A stretch of DNA of 46,956 nucleotides from an uncultured Sphingomonas sp. (GCF_937859915.1 NZ_CALMAW010000010.1:1-46956); one strand, 5' to 3'. Counted from the first letter of the stretch, positions 8,628 through 18,084 are shown. The notes: generated by a model from the letters alone, not told the origin. Numbers and translations are program-made.

Positions 8628-10964
8628 ATGCTCGACGCGCCGGCCCGGTCAAAGAAGCGCAATCTGGTTGCCAGCGCCGGCGATCCCTCGACGGTGACGG
8701 CGACGATCGACCCGCGCGGGCATCTCCGCATGATCCAGCTCGACGTGCTGGCCAAACTTGCGCCGCTGCTGGCCGGAGCCGCGGTGATGAGCTGCGTCGT
8801 GCTGGCCGGCATCCTTTTGAGCCGCATCGAACCGACTTTGCTGACCGGCTGGGCTTTCTCGGTGATCGCAAGCAGTTGGCTGATGGTGCGCCGGCTCGAG
8901 GTCAATGCGCTGCTCTACGTCCGCCGTGATCCGCCGCGCCGTGCGCTCGTCGAGGCGACGCTGCTGATCGGCCTGACCGCGGCGTTGTGGGCCGCGCTTC
9001 CGGTCAGCATCTTCCGGGTCCAGCCGGTCGACGTCCAGACCGTCCTGGCGTGCGCCATCGCTGCGATGATGGGTGGCGCGCTCGCGATCGCGACCGTGCC
9101 TGCGGCGGCGACGATATGGGCCGGGGTGCTTGCCGCCGGGCTCGGACTCGCGCTCCAGCTCGGCGGCGATCGCCTGGCGATCCCCCTGTCGCTGTTGATC
9201 CTCTGTCACTTCGCCTTCATCCTGGCCGTCGTCCGCCGGAACGCGACGCTGCTGTCGGCCCGCGCCGAGGACGAAGCGCGCAACCTCGTCGACGTCGATG
9301 CCGCCGGCCGTCTGATGCGCGAATATGAGGAACGTGGAACGAGCTGCCTGTGGCAGACCGATGCCAATCAGATCCTCACCTATGCGACGCCGGGCATCGC
9401 GACGCTGCTCGGCAGCCCGGTCGCCCGGATGATCGGTACGCCCTTGCCGGCGCTGATCGGCGGCAGCGCACCGCTCGGCTCGGCGATGCTGTCGCGCAGT
9501 GCGTTCAGTGGGATCGAAACCGAAGTCGGCGAGCCGCGCCATCGCCGCTCGATCGCCTTTTCGGGGGCGCCGATCCTCGACTCCGCCGGCGCCTTCCTTG
9601 GGTTCCGGGGCAGCTGCGCCGACGTCACCGAAACGCGCCGGTCCGAGCGCCGGCTGCGCCAGCTGGCCAGCCTCGACGTGCTGACCGAATTGCCCAACCG
9701 GATGCGGATGCGCGAGCTGCTCGGCGAAGCGCTGGTCAGCGCGCGCGCGTCCGGCCGGCCCTGCGGCATGCTGCTGCTCGACCTCGACGGCTTCAAGCCG
9801 GTCAACGACACGTTCGGCCATCCCAAGGGCGACGCGGTGCTCAAGACGGTCGCCGAACGGCTGGTCGTCCAGATCGGCGAGCATGGCATCGTCGGGCGGC
9901 TCGGCGGGGACGAATTCGGTGTCGTGCTCCACGACGCCCAGAACCGCCGCACGATCAGCGAGCTGGCGACCGTGCTGATCGCCGAAGTGTCCGAGCCCTA
10001 TGTGCTCGATGGGGTCTCGGTCCGTGTCGGGCTGAGCGTCGGCGGGGCGGTCGGTCCGGTCGATGGCGACACCGTCGACGAACTGATCAAGAAGGCCGAT
10101 CTCGCGCTCTATGAGGCCAAGGCCGCCGGCCGCGGCACCTACCGCCAGTTCGAACGCAGCATGCAGACCGAGGCCGAGAACCGCCTGAAACTCGAGCATG
10201 ACCTCCGCCAGGCGCTGCCGCTCAACCAGTTCCGCCTCTATTATCAGCCGCTGATCCACTCGCAGACCCAAGAGGTCGTCGGCTTCGAGGCGCTGATCCG
10301 CTGGCAGCATCCGGTCCGCGGCTTTGTCAGCCCGGCCGAATTCGTGCCGCTCGCCGAGGAGATCGGGCTGATCCAGGAGCTCGGCGAATGGGTCGCACGC
10401 ACGGCGATCAAGGATTGCGCCACCTGGCCGTCACCGATCAGCGTTGCGGTCAACGTCTCGCCGCTCCAGCTGCTCTCGCCCGCGCTGCCCGCGATGATCT
10501 CGGATGCGCTCGCCCGCGCCAAATTGCCCGCCAACCGGCTCGAGCTCGAAGTGACCGAAAGCGTGTTCCTGCGCGACTCCGACGGCTCGCTGGACGTTCT
10601 GCGCCGACTGCGCGGGCTTGGAGTGCGGATCGCGCTCGACGACTTCGGCACGGGCTATTCGTCGCTCGGCTATCTCAACCGCACGATCTTCAACAAGCTC
10701 AAGATCGACGGCAGCTTCGTCCGCGGCGCCGCCAGCCGGCCGGAGACGGTGTCGATCATCCAGGCGATCGTGACGCTCGCCAATTGCTTCCAGATGACGA
10801 TCACCGCCGAGGGCATCGAGACCCAGGACGATTATCAGCGGATGCACGACCTCGGCTGCCATCAGATGCAGGGCTATTTGTTCGGCCGCCCCGTGCCCTT
10901 CGAGCGCGCCACCGAATTGGTCGGCACGCATTGGAGCGAAGCGCGCCGGCTCGCCAGCGCCTGA
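8628..10964 (+). CDS. Membrane-bound GGDEF-EAL cyclic-di-GMP signalling protein
   Basis: The 778-residue protein has a hydrophobic N-terminal half-domain with about six membrane segments (residues 40-210), then a PAS-like domain (about 235-345) and a GGDEF domain with intact GGDEF at 426-430. An EAL domain follows, with EAL at 554-556 and DDFGTGYSSL further on. It should make and/or break cyclic di-GMP at the inner membrane in response to a signal sensed by the N-terminal part. There is no RxxD inhibitory site at the usual place before GGDEF. The start at 8628 has no clear ribosome site. An in-frame ATG at 8730, just before the first membrane helix, is possible. It is divergent from the CitE-like gene. 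Confidence 0.93.
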   Translation: MLDAPARSKKRNLVASAGDPSTVTATIDPRGHLRMIQLDVLAKLAPLLAGAAVMSCVVLAGILLSRIEPTLLTGWAFSVIASSWLMVRRLEVNALLYVRRDPPRRALVEATLLIGLTAALWAALPVSIFRVQPVDVQTVLACAIAAMMGGALAIATVPAAATIWAGVLAAGLGLALQLGGDRLAIPLSLLILCHFAFILAVVRRNATLLSARAEDEARNLVDVDAAGRLMREYEERGTSCLWQTDANQILTYATPGIATLLGSPVARMIGTPLPALIGGSAPLGSAMLSRSAFSGIETEVGEPRHRRSIAFSGAPILDSAGAFLGFRGSCADVTETRRSERRLRQLASLDVLTELPNRMRMRELLGEALVSARASGRPCGMLLLDLDGFKPVNDTFGHPKGDAVLKTVAERLVVQIGEHGIVGRLGGDEFGVVLHDAQNRRTISELATVLIAEVSEPYVLDGVSVRVGLSVGGAVGPVDGDTVDELIKKADLALYEAKAAGRGTYRQFERSMQTEAENRLKLEHDLRQALPLNQFRLYYQPLIHSQTQEVVGFEALIRWQHPVRGFVSPAEFVPLAEEIGLIQELGEWVARTAIKDCATWPSPISVAVNVSPLQLLSPALPAMISDALARAKLPANRLELEVTESVFLRDSDGSLDVLRRLRGLGVRIALDDFGTGYSSLGYLNRTIFNKLKIDGSFVRGAASRPETVSIIQAIVTLANCFQMTITAEGIETQDDYQRMHDLGCHQMQGYLFGRPVPFERATELVGTHWSEARRLASA

Positions 10965-11033
10965 CCTCGCCGATCCGCTGTTGCCGCCGGACGCCCGCAG
11001 GGGCAGAAGGGGGCGATAGATAAGGAGAGGGCC

Positions 11034-12038
11034 TTGAAGCTCGCATCGCTGAAATCCGGCCGTGACGGTCGTCTCGTCGTCGTGTCGGACGATCTCGCCT
11101 GGTACGCCGAGGCGACGCACATCGCGCCGACGCTGCAGGCCGCGCTCGACGATTGGGAGCGGATCGGGCCGGCGCTGACCAACCTCGCCACCGATCTGGC
11201 GCATGAGGCGATCCCGATGCGGCGCTTCCGCGAACATGAGGCCGCGGCCCCCCTGCCCCGCGCCTATCAATGGGCGGACGGCTCGGCCTATGTGAATCAT
11301 GTCGAGCTGGTCCGCCGCGCCCGTGGCGCCGAGCTGCCGGACAGCTTCTGGACCGACCCGCTGATCTATCAGGGAGGCTCGGACGGATTCCTCGGTGCGC
11401 GCGACCCGATCCCGCTCGCCGACCCCGCCTGGGGCTGCGACATGGAGGGGGAAGTCGCGGTGATCGTCGGCGACGTCGCGCAGGGCGCCAGCCGCGACGA
11501 GGCGCTGGCCGCGATCCGACTGGTCTGCCTGGTCAACGACGTTTCGCTGCGCAACCTGATCCCCGGAGAACTCGCCAAGGGCTTCGGCTTCTTCCAGTCC
11601 AAGCCTGCCTCTGCATGCTCGCCAGTGGCGGTGACACCCGATGCGCTCGGCGATGCCTGGCGCGATGGCCGGCTGCACCTGCCGCTGCACGTCGCGCTCA
11701 ACGGCGCGCCGTTCGGCAAAGCTGATGCCGGCGTCGACATGACCTTCGATTTCGGGACGCTGGTAGCACATGCGGCCAAGACCCGCGCCCTGTCGGCGGG
11801 CACGGTGATCGGCTCGGGGACGGTCTCCAATCGCGGCGCCGATGGCGGCCCCGGCAAGCCGATCGCTGACGGCGGACTGGGGTATAGCTGCATCGCCGAG
11901 GTCCGCATGATCGAGACGATCGAGACGGGCGCGCCCGTCACTCCCTTCCTTCAGCCTGGCGACACCGTGCGGATCGAGATGAAGGACGCGCAGGGCCACG
12001 CTATCTTCGGCGCGATCGAACAGACCGTCGCCGCCTGA
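11034..12038 (+). CDS. Fumarylacetoacetate hydrolase family protein
   Basis: This 334-residue protein has an N-terminal FAH-associated region ([18 protein letters not shown]) and a C-terminal FAH catalytic fold. The metal-binding pattern includes [11 protein letters not shown] (Glu 138 and Glu 140), and the [13 protein letters not shown] and GSGTVSNRG segments are typical. Family members hydrolyse fumarylacetoacetate, fumarylpyruvate or related beta-diketo acids. The start is TTG at 11034 behind a strong AGGAGAGG. The pterin dehydratase gene 14 bases downstream hints at phenylalanine/tyrosine breakdown, where FAH is the last enzyme, but no other gene of that route is in the window. Confidence 0.88.
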   Translation: MKLASLKSGRDGRLVVVSDDLAWYAEATHIAPTLQAALDDWERIGPALTNLATDLAHEAIPMRRFREHEAAAPLPRAYQWADGSAYVNHVELVRRARGAELPDSFWTDPLIYQGGSDGFLGARDPIPLADPAWGCDMEGEVAVIVGDVAQGASRDEALAAIRLVCLVNDVSLRNLIPGELAKGFGFFQSKPASACSPVAVTPDALGDAWRDGRLHLPLHVALNGAPFGKADAGVDMTFDFGTLVAHAAKTRALSAGTVIGSGTVSNRGADGGPGKPIADGGLGYSCIAEVRMIETIETGAPVTPFLQPGDTVRIEMKDAQGHAIFGAIEQTVAA

Positions 12039-12052
12039 CCGAGGACCGAACG

Positions 12053-12340
12053 ATGGTGACCAAGCTCGATGAAGCCCAGCGCGCGGCGCTGCTTCCCTCG
12101 CTGTCCGGTTGGACGCACAACGCCGACCGCGACGGGCTCACGCGATGCTTCGTCTTCGCCGATTTTGTCGCGGCGTTCGGCTTCATGGCGCGCGTCGCAT
12201 TGCTCGCCGAGAAGGCCGATCATCATCCCGAATGGTCGAACGTGTGGAACCGCGTCGACATTCTGCTGACCACCCACGACGTCGGCGGCCTGTCGCTGCG
12301 CGACATCGACCTCGCGCGCGCGATCGACGCGGTGGCGTAA
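12053..12340 (+). CDS. phhB: 4a-hydroxytetrahydrobiopterin dehydratase
   Basis: The 95-residue product is a full-length pterin-4a-carbinolamine dehydratase, which recycles the pterin cofactor of phenylalanine hydroxylase in the cytosol. The signature [16 protein letters not shown] carries the catalytic His 57 and His 58, and a third His sits at residue 75 in LLTTHD. A GAGGA sequence precedes the ATG. It follows the FAH-family gene by 14 bases and probably shares its transcript. The symbol is by family. The gene could equally be called pcd. Confidence 0.92.
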   Translation: MVTKLDEAQRAALLPSLSGWTHNADRDGLTRCFVFADFVAAFGFMARVALLAEKADHHPEWSNVWNRVDILLTTHDVGGLSLRDIDLARAIDAVA

Positions 12341-12353
12341 ACCCTTCATGTTC

Positions 12354-12434
12354 GTCATCCCGGACTCGACCGGGATCCAGGGCTTCAAACCGCAGCGCGC
12401 GTGGCTCAGGATGCCGGATCAAGTCCGGCATGAC
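12354..12434. repeat. Intergenic palindromic repeat, GTCATCCCGG family
   Basis: Two arms, 12354-12378 (starting GTCATCCCGGACTCGACC) and 12409-12434 (ending AAGTCCGGCATGAC), are near-perfect inverted copies separated by 30 bases. The element fills the gap between the convergent phhB and ettA genes. It resembles the dispersed GTCATCCCGG...CCGGGATGAC elements common in alphaproteobacterial genomes. It may fold into a long hairpin and act as a transcription barrier for both genes. A degraded relative may sit at 21531-21621. Confidence 0.65.
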
Positions 12435-12452
12435 AGCGGTAAAGCTGGACGA

Positions 12453-14132
12453 TCAGCGCGTCAGCTTCTTGTACGCGCCCGCGCCCGGCCGATCCGCGGA
12501 CTCGCCCTGACGGCGGCGCTTGTCTTCCTCATAGCTTTCGAAATTGCCCTCGAACCATTCGACATGGCCGTCGCCCTCGAAGGCGAGGATGTGCGTTGCC
12601 AAGCGATCGAGGAAGAAGCGGTCATGGCTGATCACCACCGCGCAGCCCGCGAAATTCTCGAGTGCGTCCTCAAGCGCGCGCAGCGTGTCGACGTCGAGAT
12701 CGTTGGTCGGCTCGTCGAGCAGCAGCACGTTGCCGCCCTTGGCGAGCATCTTGGCCATATGGACGCGGTTGCGCTCGCCGCCCGATAGCTGGCCGACCTT
12801 CTTCTGCTGGTCGACGCCCTTGAAGTTGAAGGCTGCGACATAGGCGCGCGACGGCACTTCATGCTTGCCGAAGGTGAAGCGCTCGTTGCCGCCGGAGACT
12901 TCCTCCCAGACGTTCTTGTTGGCATCGAGCGTGTCGCGCGACTGATCGACATAGCCGAGCCGCACCGTGTCGCCGATCTTGACCGTGCCCTCGTCGGGGA
13001 CTTCCTGTCCGGTGATCAGCTTGAACAGCGTCGACTTGCCCGCGCCATTGGGGCCGATCACGCCGACGATGCCGCCCGGCGGCAGCGTGAAATCGAGCCC
13101 GTCGAACAGCAGCTTGTCGTCGAAGCCCTTCTTGAGATTCTTGACCTCGATGACGTTGCCGCCGAGCCGCTCGGGGACCTGGATGAGGATCTGCGCCTTG
13201 CCGGGGCCGCGCTCGTTCTGGCGCTCGACCAGTTCGTCGAACGCGCGGATACGCGCCTTGCTCTTGGTCTGGCGCGCCTTGGGAGTCTGGCGGATCCAGT
13301 CGAGCTCGTCCTTGATCGCCTTCTGGCGCCCGTCCTCCTCGCGCTCCTCCTGGCCCAGCCGCTTGGACTTGGCCTCGAGGAACCCCGAATAGTTGGTGTT
13401 GTAGGTGTAATAGCGGCCGCGATCGAGCTCGAGCACCCAGGTCACGACATTGTCGAGGAAATAGCGATCGTGGGTGACGAGGATGACGTTGCCGGCATAG
13501 TCGATCAGATGCCGCTCGAGCCAGGCGACGCTCTCGGCGTCGAGATGGTTGGTCGGCTCGTCGAGCAGCAGGATATCGGGCTTCTCGAGCAGCAGCTTGG
13601 TCAGCGCGACGCGGCGGCGCTCGCCGCCCGACAGCGTGTCGATCGAACTGTCGCCGGGCGGGCAGCGCAGCGCTTCCATCGCGATCTCGAGCTGGTTGTC
13701 GAGCGTCCAGCCGTCGACCGCGTCGATCTTCTCCTGGAGCACGCCCATCTCTTCGAGCAGCTTGTCGAAATCGGTGTCGTCCTTGGGATCGCCCATCTCG
13801 GCCGAGATCGCGTTGAAGCGGTCGACCAGATCGGCGACGCCGCGCACGCCGTCCTTGACGTTCTCCATCACGGTCTTGTCGGGATCGAGATGCGGCTCCT
13901 GCGCGAGATAGCCGACGGTGACGCCCTCGGCAGCCCAGGCCTCGCCCGAATATTCGCTGTCCATCCCGCCCATGATCTTCATCAGCGTCGATTTGCCGGT
14001 GCCATTGACGCCGATGATGGCGATCTTGGTGCCGGGCAGGAACTGCAGGCTGATATTGTTGAGGACGGGCTTGGGGGCGCCGGGGAAGGTCTTGGTCAGG
14101 CCCTTCATGACGTAGCTATACTGGACGGCCAT
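12453..14132 (-). CDS. ettA: Energy-dependent translational throttle protein EttA
   Basis: The 559-residue protein is an ABC-F ATPase with two nucleotide-binding domains and no membrane part. Walker A motifs lie at 41-49 (GVNGTGKST) and about 358-366 (GPNGAGKST). LSGGER signatures are near 167 and 448, each followed by LLLDEPTN. The linker between the domains (about 240-310) is rich in charged residues. The N-terminus QYSYVMKGLTKTFPG is characteristic of EttA. Family members bind the ribosomal E site and gate entry into elongation according to ATP/ADP ratio. Upstream is a repeat-containing gap of 198 bases, and downstream is a convergent palindrome. Confidence 0.95.
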   Translation of the reverse strand: MAVQYSYVMKGLTKTFPGAPKPVLNNISLQFLPGTKIAIIGVNGTGKSTLMKIMGGMDSEYSGEAWAAEGVTVGYLAQEPHLDPDKTVMENVKDGVRGVADLVDRFNAISAEMGDPKDDTDFDKLLEEMGVLQEKIDAVDGWTLDNQLEIAMEALRCPPGDSSIDTLSGGERRRVALTKLLLEKPDILLLDEPTNHLDAESVAWLERHLIDYAGNVILVTHDRYFLDNVVTWVLELDRGRYYTYNTNYSGFLEAKSKRLGQEEREEDGRQKAIKDELDWIRQTPKARQTKSKARIRAFDELVERQNERGPGKAQILIQVPERLGGNVIEVKNLKKGFDDKLLFDGLDFTLPPGGIVGVIGPNGAGKSTLFKLITGQEVPDEGTVKIGDTVRLGYVDQSRDTLDANKNVWEEVSGGNERFTFGKHEVPSRAYVAAFNFKGVDQQKKVGQLSGGERNRVHMAKMLAKGGNVLLLDEPTNDLDVDTLRALEDALENFAGCAVVISHDRFFLDRLATHILAFEGDGHVEWFEGNFESYEEDKRRRQGESADRPGAGAYKKLTR

Positions 14133-14237
14133 GGGGTCGCTCGCTTTCGGGATCGATGGGTCGGAAGTCGGCGCCTATCTAGCGACGGGTCGCGACTTTG
14201 CAAAGCGGGGCGACGCCTGAGAGCGCCACACGCTTCT

Positions 14238-14310
14238 CCGTTCGCGCTGAGCGAGGTCGAAGTGCAGCCACCGCAAGCGCGTGGCCTTCGACTACGCCCA
14301 GGCCGAACGG
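14238..14310. repeat. Palindromic repeat, CCGTTCGCGCTGAGCGA family, copy A
   Basis: The arm at 14238-14265 (CCGTTCGCGCTGAGCGAGG then TCGAAGTGC) is an inverted copy of the arm at 14279-14310 (ending GGCCGAACGG). It lies in the 198-base gap between ettA (its start) and the GH130 gene (its end). The same element occurs at 26891-26971 and 27888-27971. It resembles the dispersed REP-like palindromes often seen between sphingomonad genes. The rest of the gap shows no further recognisable feature but should hold the ettA promoter. Confidence 0.75.
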
Positions 14311-14330
14311 ATGTTGGCCGTGCGAGGTCG

Positions 14331-15620
14331 TCACACCATCGAGGCGACAAGTTCCTTGATCGGCACGAAGGCGAAGCCGACCGCGCTGTCCGCGACGCCG
14401 TAGGGCATGAACAGCAGCTCGCCGTGGCGCAGCGCACCGCAGGTGTAGACGACGTTGGGGACATAGCCCTCGCGGTCCTCGGCGGCGGCCGAGATCAGCG
14501 GCACCGGCGTGCGCGCCAGCACCTTCTCGGGGTTGTCCTTGTCGAGCAGCACCGCGCCGACCGAATATTTGCGCATCGCGCCGACGCCGTGGGTAAGCAG
14601 CAGCCAGCCCTCGTCGAGCTCGATCGGCGAGCCGCAATTGCCGACCTGCACCATCTCCCAGGGGTAGCGCGGGGTCAGCAGAAGCTCGCCCTCGGCCCAT
14701 TGGGTCAGCGACTTCGAACGGATCAGGTACAGATTCTCGCCGTCCTGCCGCCCGGCCATGACATAATCGCCGCCGACCTTGCGCGGGAACAGCGCCATGC
14801 CCTTGTTGCGCGCCGCGGGCCCGCTCATCGGCGCCAGCTCAAAGGTGCGGAAATCATTGGTGCGGATCAGCTCGGAGCGGATCGATTCGCCGTTATAGGC
14901 GGTGTAGGTGCCGAGCCACTCGACGCGACCGTCGTCATGCACGAATTCAACGAGGCGAAGATCCTCGAGTCCCTTCGACTGCGCCGCGGTCATCGGGAAG
15001 ATCACCGTGCCGCTCAGCGTGGAATCGCGGTTACGGCGGACCTCGATCGCGCCGTTATCGAGCTCCTTGGCGCCGTCGACCGCGGTCGCGAACGGCGGCT
15101 CGGGCGCCAGCTCGAAGCGTGCGCCGGGCGACAATATGCCCTCGCGGAAGGCGATCGACGAGATATGCCCCTCGCCGACCGTGCGCAGCGACATCACGAT
15201 CCGCGACGACCCTTCCGACAAGCCCGACTGATCGGGATGGCGGACGATCGACGGGTTCATGATCGCCGCGGCGGCATAGCTATATTCGTGGCAGAAGAAG
15301 GCACCGATCAGCTGCTGCTTGATTTCCGAGATCGCGGCGTCGTCGAGCGACAGACCGTTGGAAATCTCGGCGTAGCGTGTGCGGAACACGCTGCGCGTCT
15401 GCCAATGGCGCGCCTCGAAATCCTTGAGCACCGCAGTTAGCTCGCGCTGCGCCGCCGCCTCGTCCATCTCGAGCACGCCTTCGACGATACGCCGCGGGCG
15501 GCTCTTCTCGCCATTCTTCGATTCGATCGGAATATGGAACGGGCGCACGACGACGCGCGACGCGTCTGCCTGCAGCCGCAACGGCCAATGCATTACAAGA
15601 TCGAGCAAGCTGCCTCCCAC
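14331..15620 (-). CDS. GH130-family glycoside phosphorylase/hydrolase-like protein
   Basis: The product (up to 429 residues) resembles the GH130 five-bladed propeller enzymes, which phosphorolyse or hydrolyse beta-mannosides. Recognisable blocks are DLRLVEF, GTYTAYNG, MALFPRKVGGDYVM, CGSPIELDEGWLLLTHGVG and GYVPNVVYTCGA. There is no signal peptide, so a cytosolic role is likely. The start is uncertain: GTG at 15620, TTG at 15608 (four bases after GGGAGG) or ATG at 15593. It follows the glycosyltransferase fusion gene by only 21 bases on the same strand, so the two form an operon and probably act on the same glycan. The true substrate is unknown. Confidence 0.85.
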   Translation of the reverse strand: MGGSLLDLVMHWPLRLQADASRVVVRPFHIPIESKNGEKSRPRRIVEGVLEMDEAAAQRELTAVLKDFEARHWQTRSVFRTRYAEISNGLSLDDAAISEIKQQLIGAFFCHEYSYAAAAIMNPSIVRHPDQSGLSEGSSRIVMSLRTVGEGHISSIAFREGILSPGARFELAPEPPFATAVDGAKELDNGAIEVRRNRDSTLSGTVIFPMTAAQSKGLEDLRLVEFVHDDGRVEWLGTYTAYNGESIRSELIRTNDFRTFELAPMSGPAARNKGMALFPRKVGGDYVMAGRQDGENLYLIRSKSLTQWAEGELLLTPRYPWEMVQVGNCGSPIELDEGWLLLTHGVGAMRKYSVGAVLLDKDNPEKVLARTPVPLISAAAEDREGYVPNVVYTCGALRHGELLFMPYGVADSAVGFAFVPIKELVASMV

Positions 15621-15641
15621 CCCGGCAGGTCGTCCTCCCGA

Positions 15642-17921
15642 TTAGGAGGCGACGGAGCCAGCTTCCAATAAGGACCCGTTGCGGTCGGCCTTTCCGGCCA
15701 TTTCGGTCATAGCGCAACAGGCAAATTGAAATGCCAGCACAGATTCGGCGCCCTGGTTGAGATTGACGCGGTCGCTCATCAGCCCGTCGAAGCATCCACC
15801 GTCGGTCGACGAGCCCAGTGGCAGGCCCAGATCATTACCGCCGACATACCAGGCATAGGCGCGCTGCGCGGTCTCGACCCAGCGCGCGTCACCCGAAATG
15901 GCGTGCGCAACACGCGCCGCGTCGATCGTCGCCCACCCTTCGACGGGTTGTTGGTCAAACGGCAGCGGCTGCTCGCAGACGCGACCGAAACTGTCCGTGC
16001 CGACCGCGCGGAACTGGCCATCGGCATTGGTCTGGATCGCATCGAGCCACGCCATCGTCGCAAGACCGTCCGCGCGCATCGACTCGTCACCGAGCCGCCG
16101 GCCGGCGCGCATCAACGCCTCAGGCAGGCGCGCATTGTCGTAGGCGAGCACCTCTTCATACCAATCCCAGTCCGGGCGGCGAACCTGGGCAAGCTGCGCC
16201 TGAAGCCGGCGTGCGAGATCGCGCAGCAGCGACGTCGCAAGCTCGTGGCGCGGGTGCGCGTCCAACATCGCGTCGGCCGCGAGGATGCAGAATGCCCAGG
16301 TGCGCGGGCTGACGAGCGCACGGGCATGCGGCGCGACCTGGTCGAACAGATGCGACGCCCAGATCTTGAGTTCGTGTGCGCGCGCCTTTGCGGCTGTGTC
16401 GCCGAGCGACCAGAGCGTCCGCCCGAAACTGTCCTCCGAGCCCTGCTCCTCGAGCCAGCCGCGATCGAACGCCATGAAATTGCGGAAGCGCCCCTGGCCC
16501 CCATTCCAGGCATGCTGGACGAACGCGGCATAGACGACGGCCAGTTCGTCGGCGCGTGCGGCATCCTCGGCGGGCATGCGATGCATCAGCATGAGCGCGC
16601 GGCAATTATCGTCCACGCAATAGCCGTGCAGGCGGTCGGGCACCGAGAAGATCGAATGCTGGATCATGCCGCAACCGTCGGTTAGCCGTTCGACGCCACC
16701 AAGCCGGGGCCGGATGACGTCGGGTCTGCGCTCGCCGCCCCGAAACAGCCGCGCCGGCTGCGTCCGGACCGCCTCCTCGAAGATCGAGACATAGGATCGC
16801 GCCAGCGCCGACCAGGTCATCGCGCGGCCCGCCCGCCACGCCTTGCGTCCCATCTCGTCGAGCATCTCGGGGCGATCGAGCAGTTCGCAGATGCGGTCTG
16901 CGAACGCGGCGCTGTCGCCGAACGGCACGACGACACCGACGCCATCAGCGAGCAGCTCGACGGCATGCCAATAGGGCGTCGACACGACCGGCTTGCCGAG
17001 CGCCACCGCATAGCTGAGCGTGCCCGACGTGATCTGCGCCTCGTTGAGATAGGGCGTCACATAGATGTCGGCCGCGGCGATATGATCGATCAGCTCCTCT
17101 TTCTCGACATAGCTGTCGATGAAGCGGACATGATCGCCGAGACCGAGTTCGTCGGCGAGCGCCATCAGCCCCTCGCGATAGGCCTCGCCCTCGTGCGCGA
17201 CGAGATGCGGGTGCGTCGCGCCGAGCACGACATACAGCACGTCGGGATGCCGCGCGACGATCGCTGGCAGCGCGCGGATCATGGTGTCGATGCCCTTGTT
17301 CGGCGAGAGCAGGCCGAACGTCAGCAGGATACGGTGATTTTCGAAGCCGAAGCGCGGCTTGAGCGTTTCGGACGACGTGAACGGCCGGTCCGGCGCCCCA
17401 TGCGGCACCACCGCGATCCTCTCGTCGGCGACGCCATGTACCTCGCGCAGGATGCGGCGGCCCTTTTCGGCCATCACAATCAGCTTGGACGACCGCCGGA
17501 CCAGCGCCTCGATCACGGCGCGCTGCTCGGGCGTGGGCTGCTCGAGCACGGTATGCAACGAAACCACCACCGGCGCCGTCACTCGATCGAGCAGCTTGAG
17601 CAGATGCGCGCCTGCCGGCCCGCCGAAGATGCCATATTCGTGCTGCACACAGACGACGTCGGCGCCGCTTGCGTTGATCCGCTGCGCCGCGCGCGCATAG
17701 TCGGCCAATTCGTCCTGATCGATCGAGCAGGCGACCTCGACGGGGTAGGCGTAGCGCGCGCCGCGGTCGTTCATCGCATACATATCGACATGCAGATCGG
17801 GGAATGCCGCGATCAGCCCCTTGCGGACGTCCTGCGTGAAGGTCGCGATGCCGCACAGCCGCGGCGGGCTGTTCCCGATCAGCGCCACTCTATCCAATTT
17901 CGTGACGCCCGATGCGGTCAT
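15642..17921 (-). CDS. GT4 glycosyltransferase fused to an alpha/alpha-toroid glycosidase-like domain
   Basis: The 759-residue protein has an N-terminal GT4-type domain (about 8-390): RVALIGNSPPRLCGIATFT, VQHEYGIFGG, TFGLLSPNKGIDTMI and PYLNEAQITSGTLSYAVALG. The usual EX7E motif near residues 294-302 keeps only its first Glu. The C-terminal half (about 420-759) carries motifs of a helical-toroid domain: CVDDNCRALML, EDSFGRTLW, DWDWYEEVLAYDNARLPEAL, GWATIDAARV and GGCFDGL. The fusion could couple sugar transfer to recognition or trimming of the glycan. The ATG at 17921 was chosen because the GT fold starts at once. The longer open frame runs back through the promoter region. The GH130 gene follows directly. 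Confidence 0.85.
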   Translation of the reverse strand: MTASGVTKLDRVALIGNSPPRLCGIATFTQDVRKGLIAAFPDLHVDMYAMNDRGARYAYPVEVACSIDQDELADYARAAQRINASGADVVCVQHEYGIFGGPAGAHLLKLLDRVTAPVVVSLHTVLEQPTPEQRAVIEALVRRSSKLIVMAEKGRRILREVHGVADERIAVVPHGAPDRPFTSSETLKPRFGFENHRILLTFGLLSPNKGIDTMIRALPAIVARHPDVLYVVLGATHPHLVAHEGEAYREGLMALADELGLGDHVRFIDSYVEKEELIDHIAAADIYVTPYLNEAQITSGTLSYAVALGKPVVSTPYWHAVELLADGVGVVVPFGDSAAFADRICELLDRPEMLDEMGRKAWRAGRAMTWSALARSYVSIFEEAVRTQPARLFRGGERRPDVIRPRLGGVERLTDGCGMIQHSIFSVPDRLHGYCVDDNCRALMLMHRMPAEDAARADELAVVYAAFVQHAWNGGQGRFRNFMAFDRGWLEEQGSEDSFGRTLWSLGDTAAKARAHELKIWASHLFDQVAPHARALVSPRTWAFCILAADAMLDAHPRHELATSLLRDLARRLQAQLAQVRRPDWDWYEEVLAYDNARLPEALMRAGRRLGDESMRADGLATMAWLDAIQTNADGQFRAVGTDSFGRVCEQPLPFDQQPVEGWATIDAARVAHAISGDARWVETAQRAYAWYVGGNDLGLPLGSSTDGGCFDGLMSDRVNLNQGAESVLAFQFACCAMTEMAGKADRNGSLLEAGSVAS

Positions 17922-18084
17922 AATGCGATATCCAAAGAAGCGCGCCCAAGCGACCCTTACGGATATCCAAGGACACAGAAAACGACGTGGCGTTTCAATG
18001 CACGACATAGGGCAAAAGTTGCCGGAGACGTTGTGCAGTCGCGAAGATATGCTTCGGCCGAACCAAGTCCAGCCAATTTTGCCG

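Noticed and set aside
12861..15440. 859-codon plus-strand open frame spanning ettA and the GH130 gene
   Set aside because: It crosses two well-supported genes and their gap and shows only antisense composition, with no domain.
17927..17970. Two GATATCCAA copies upstream of the glycosyltransferase gene as an operator
   Set aside because: One copy lies at the ribosome site and only two copies exist. Evidence is too thin to call a regulator site.
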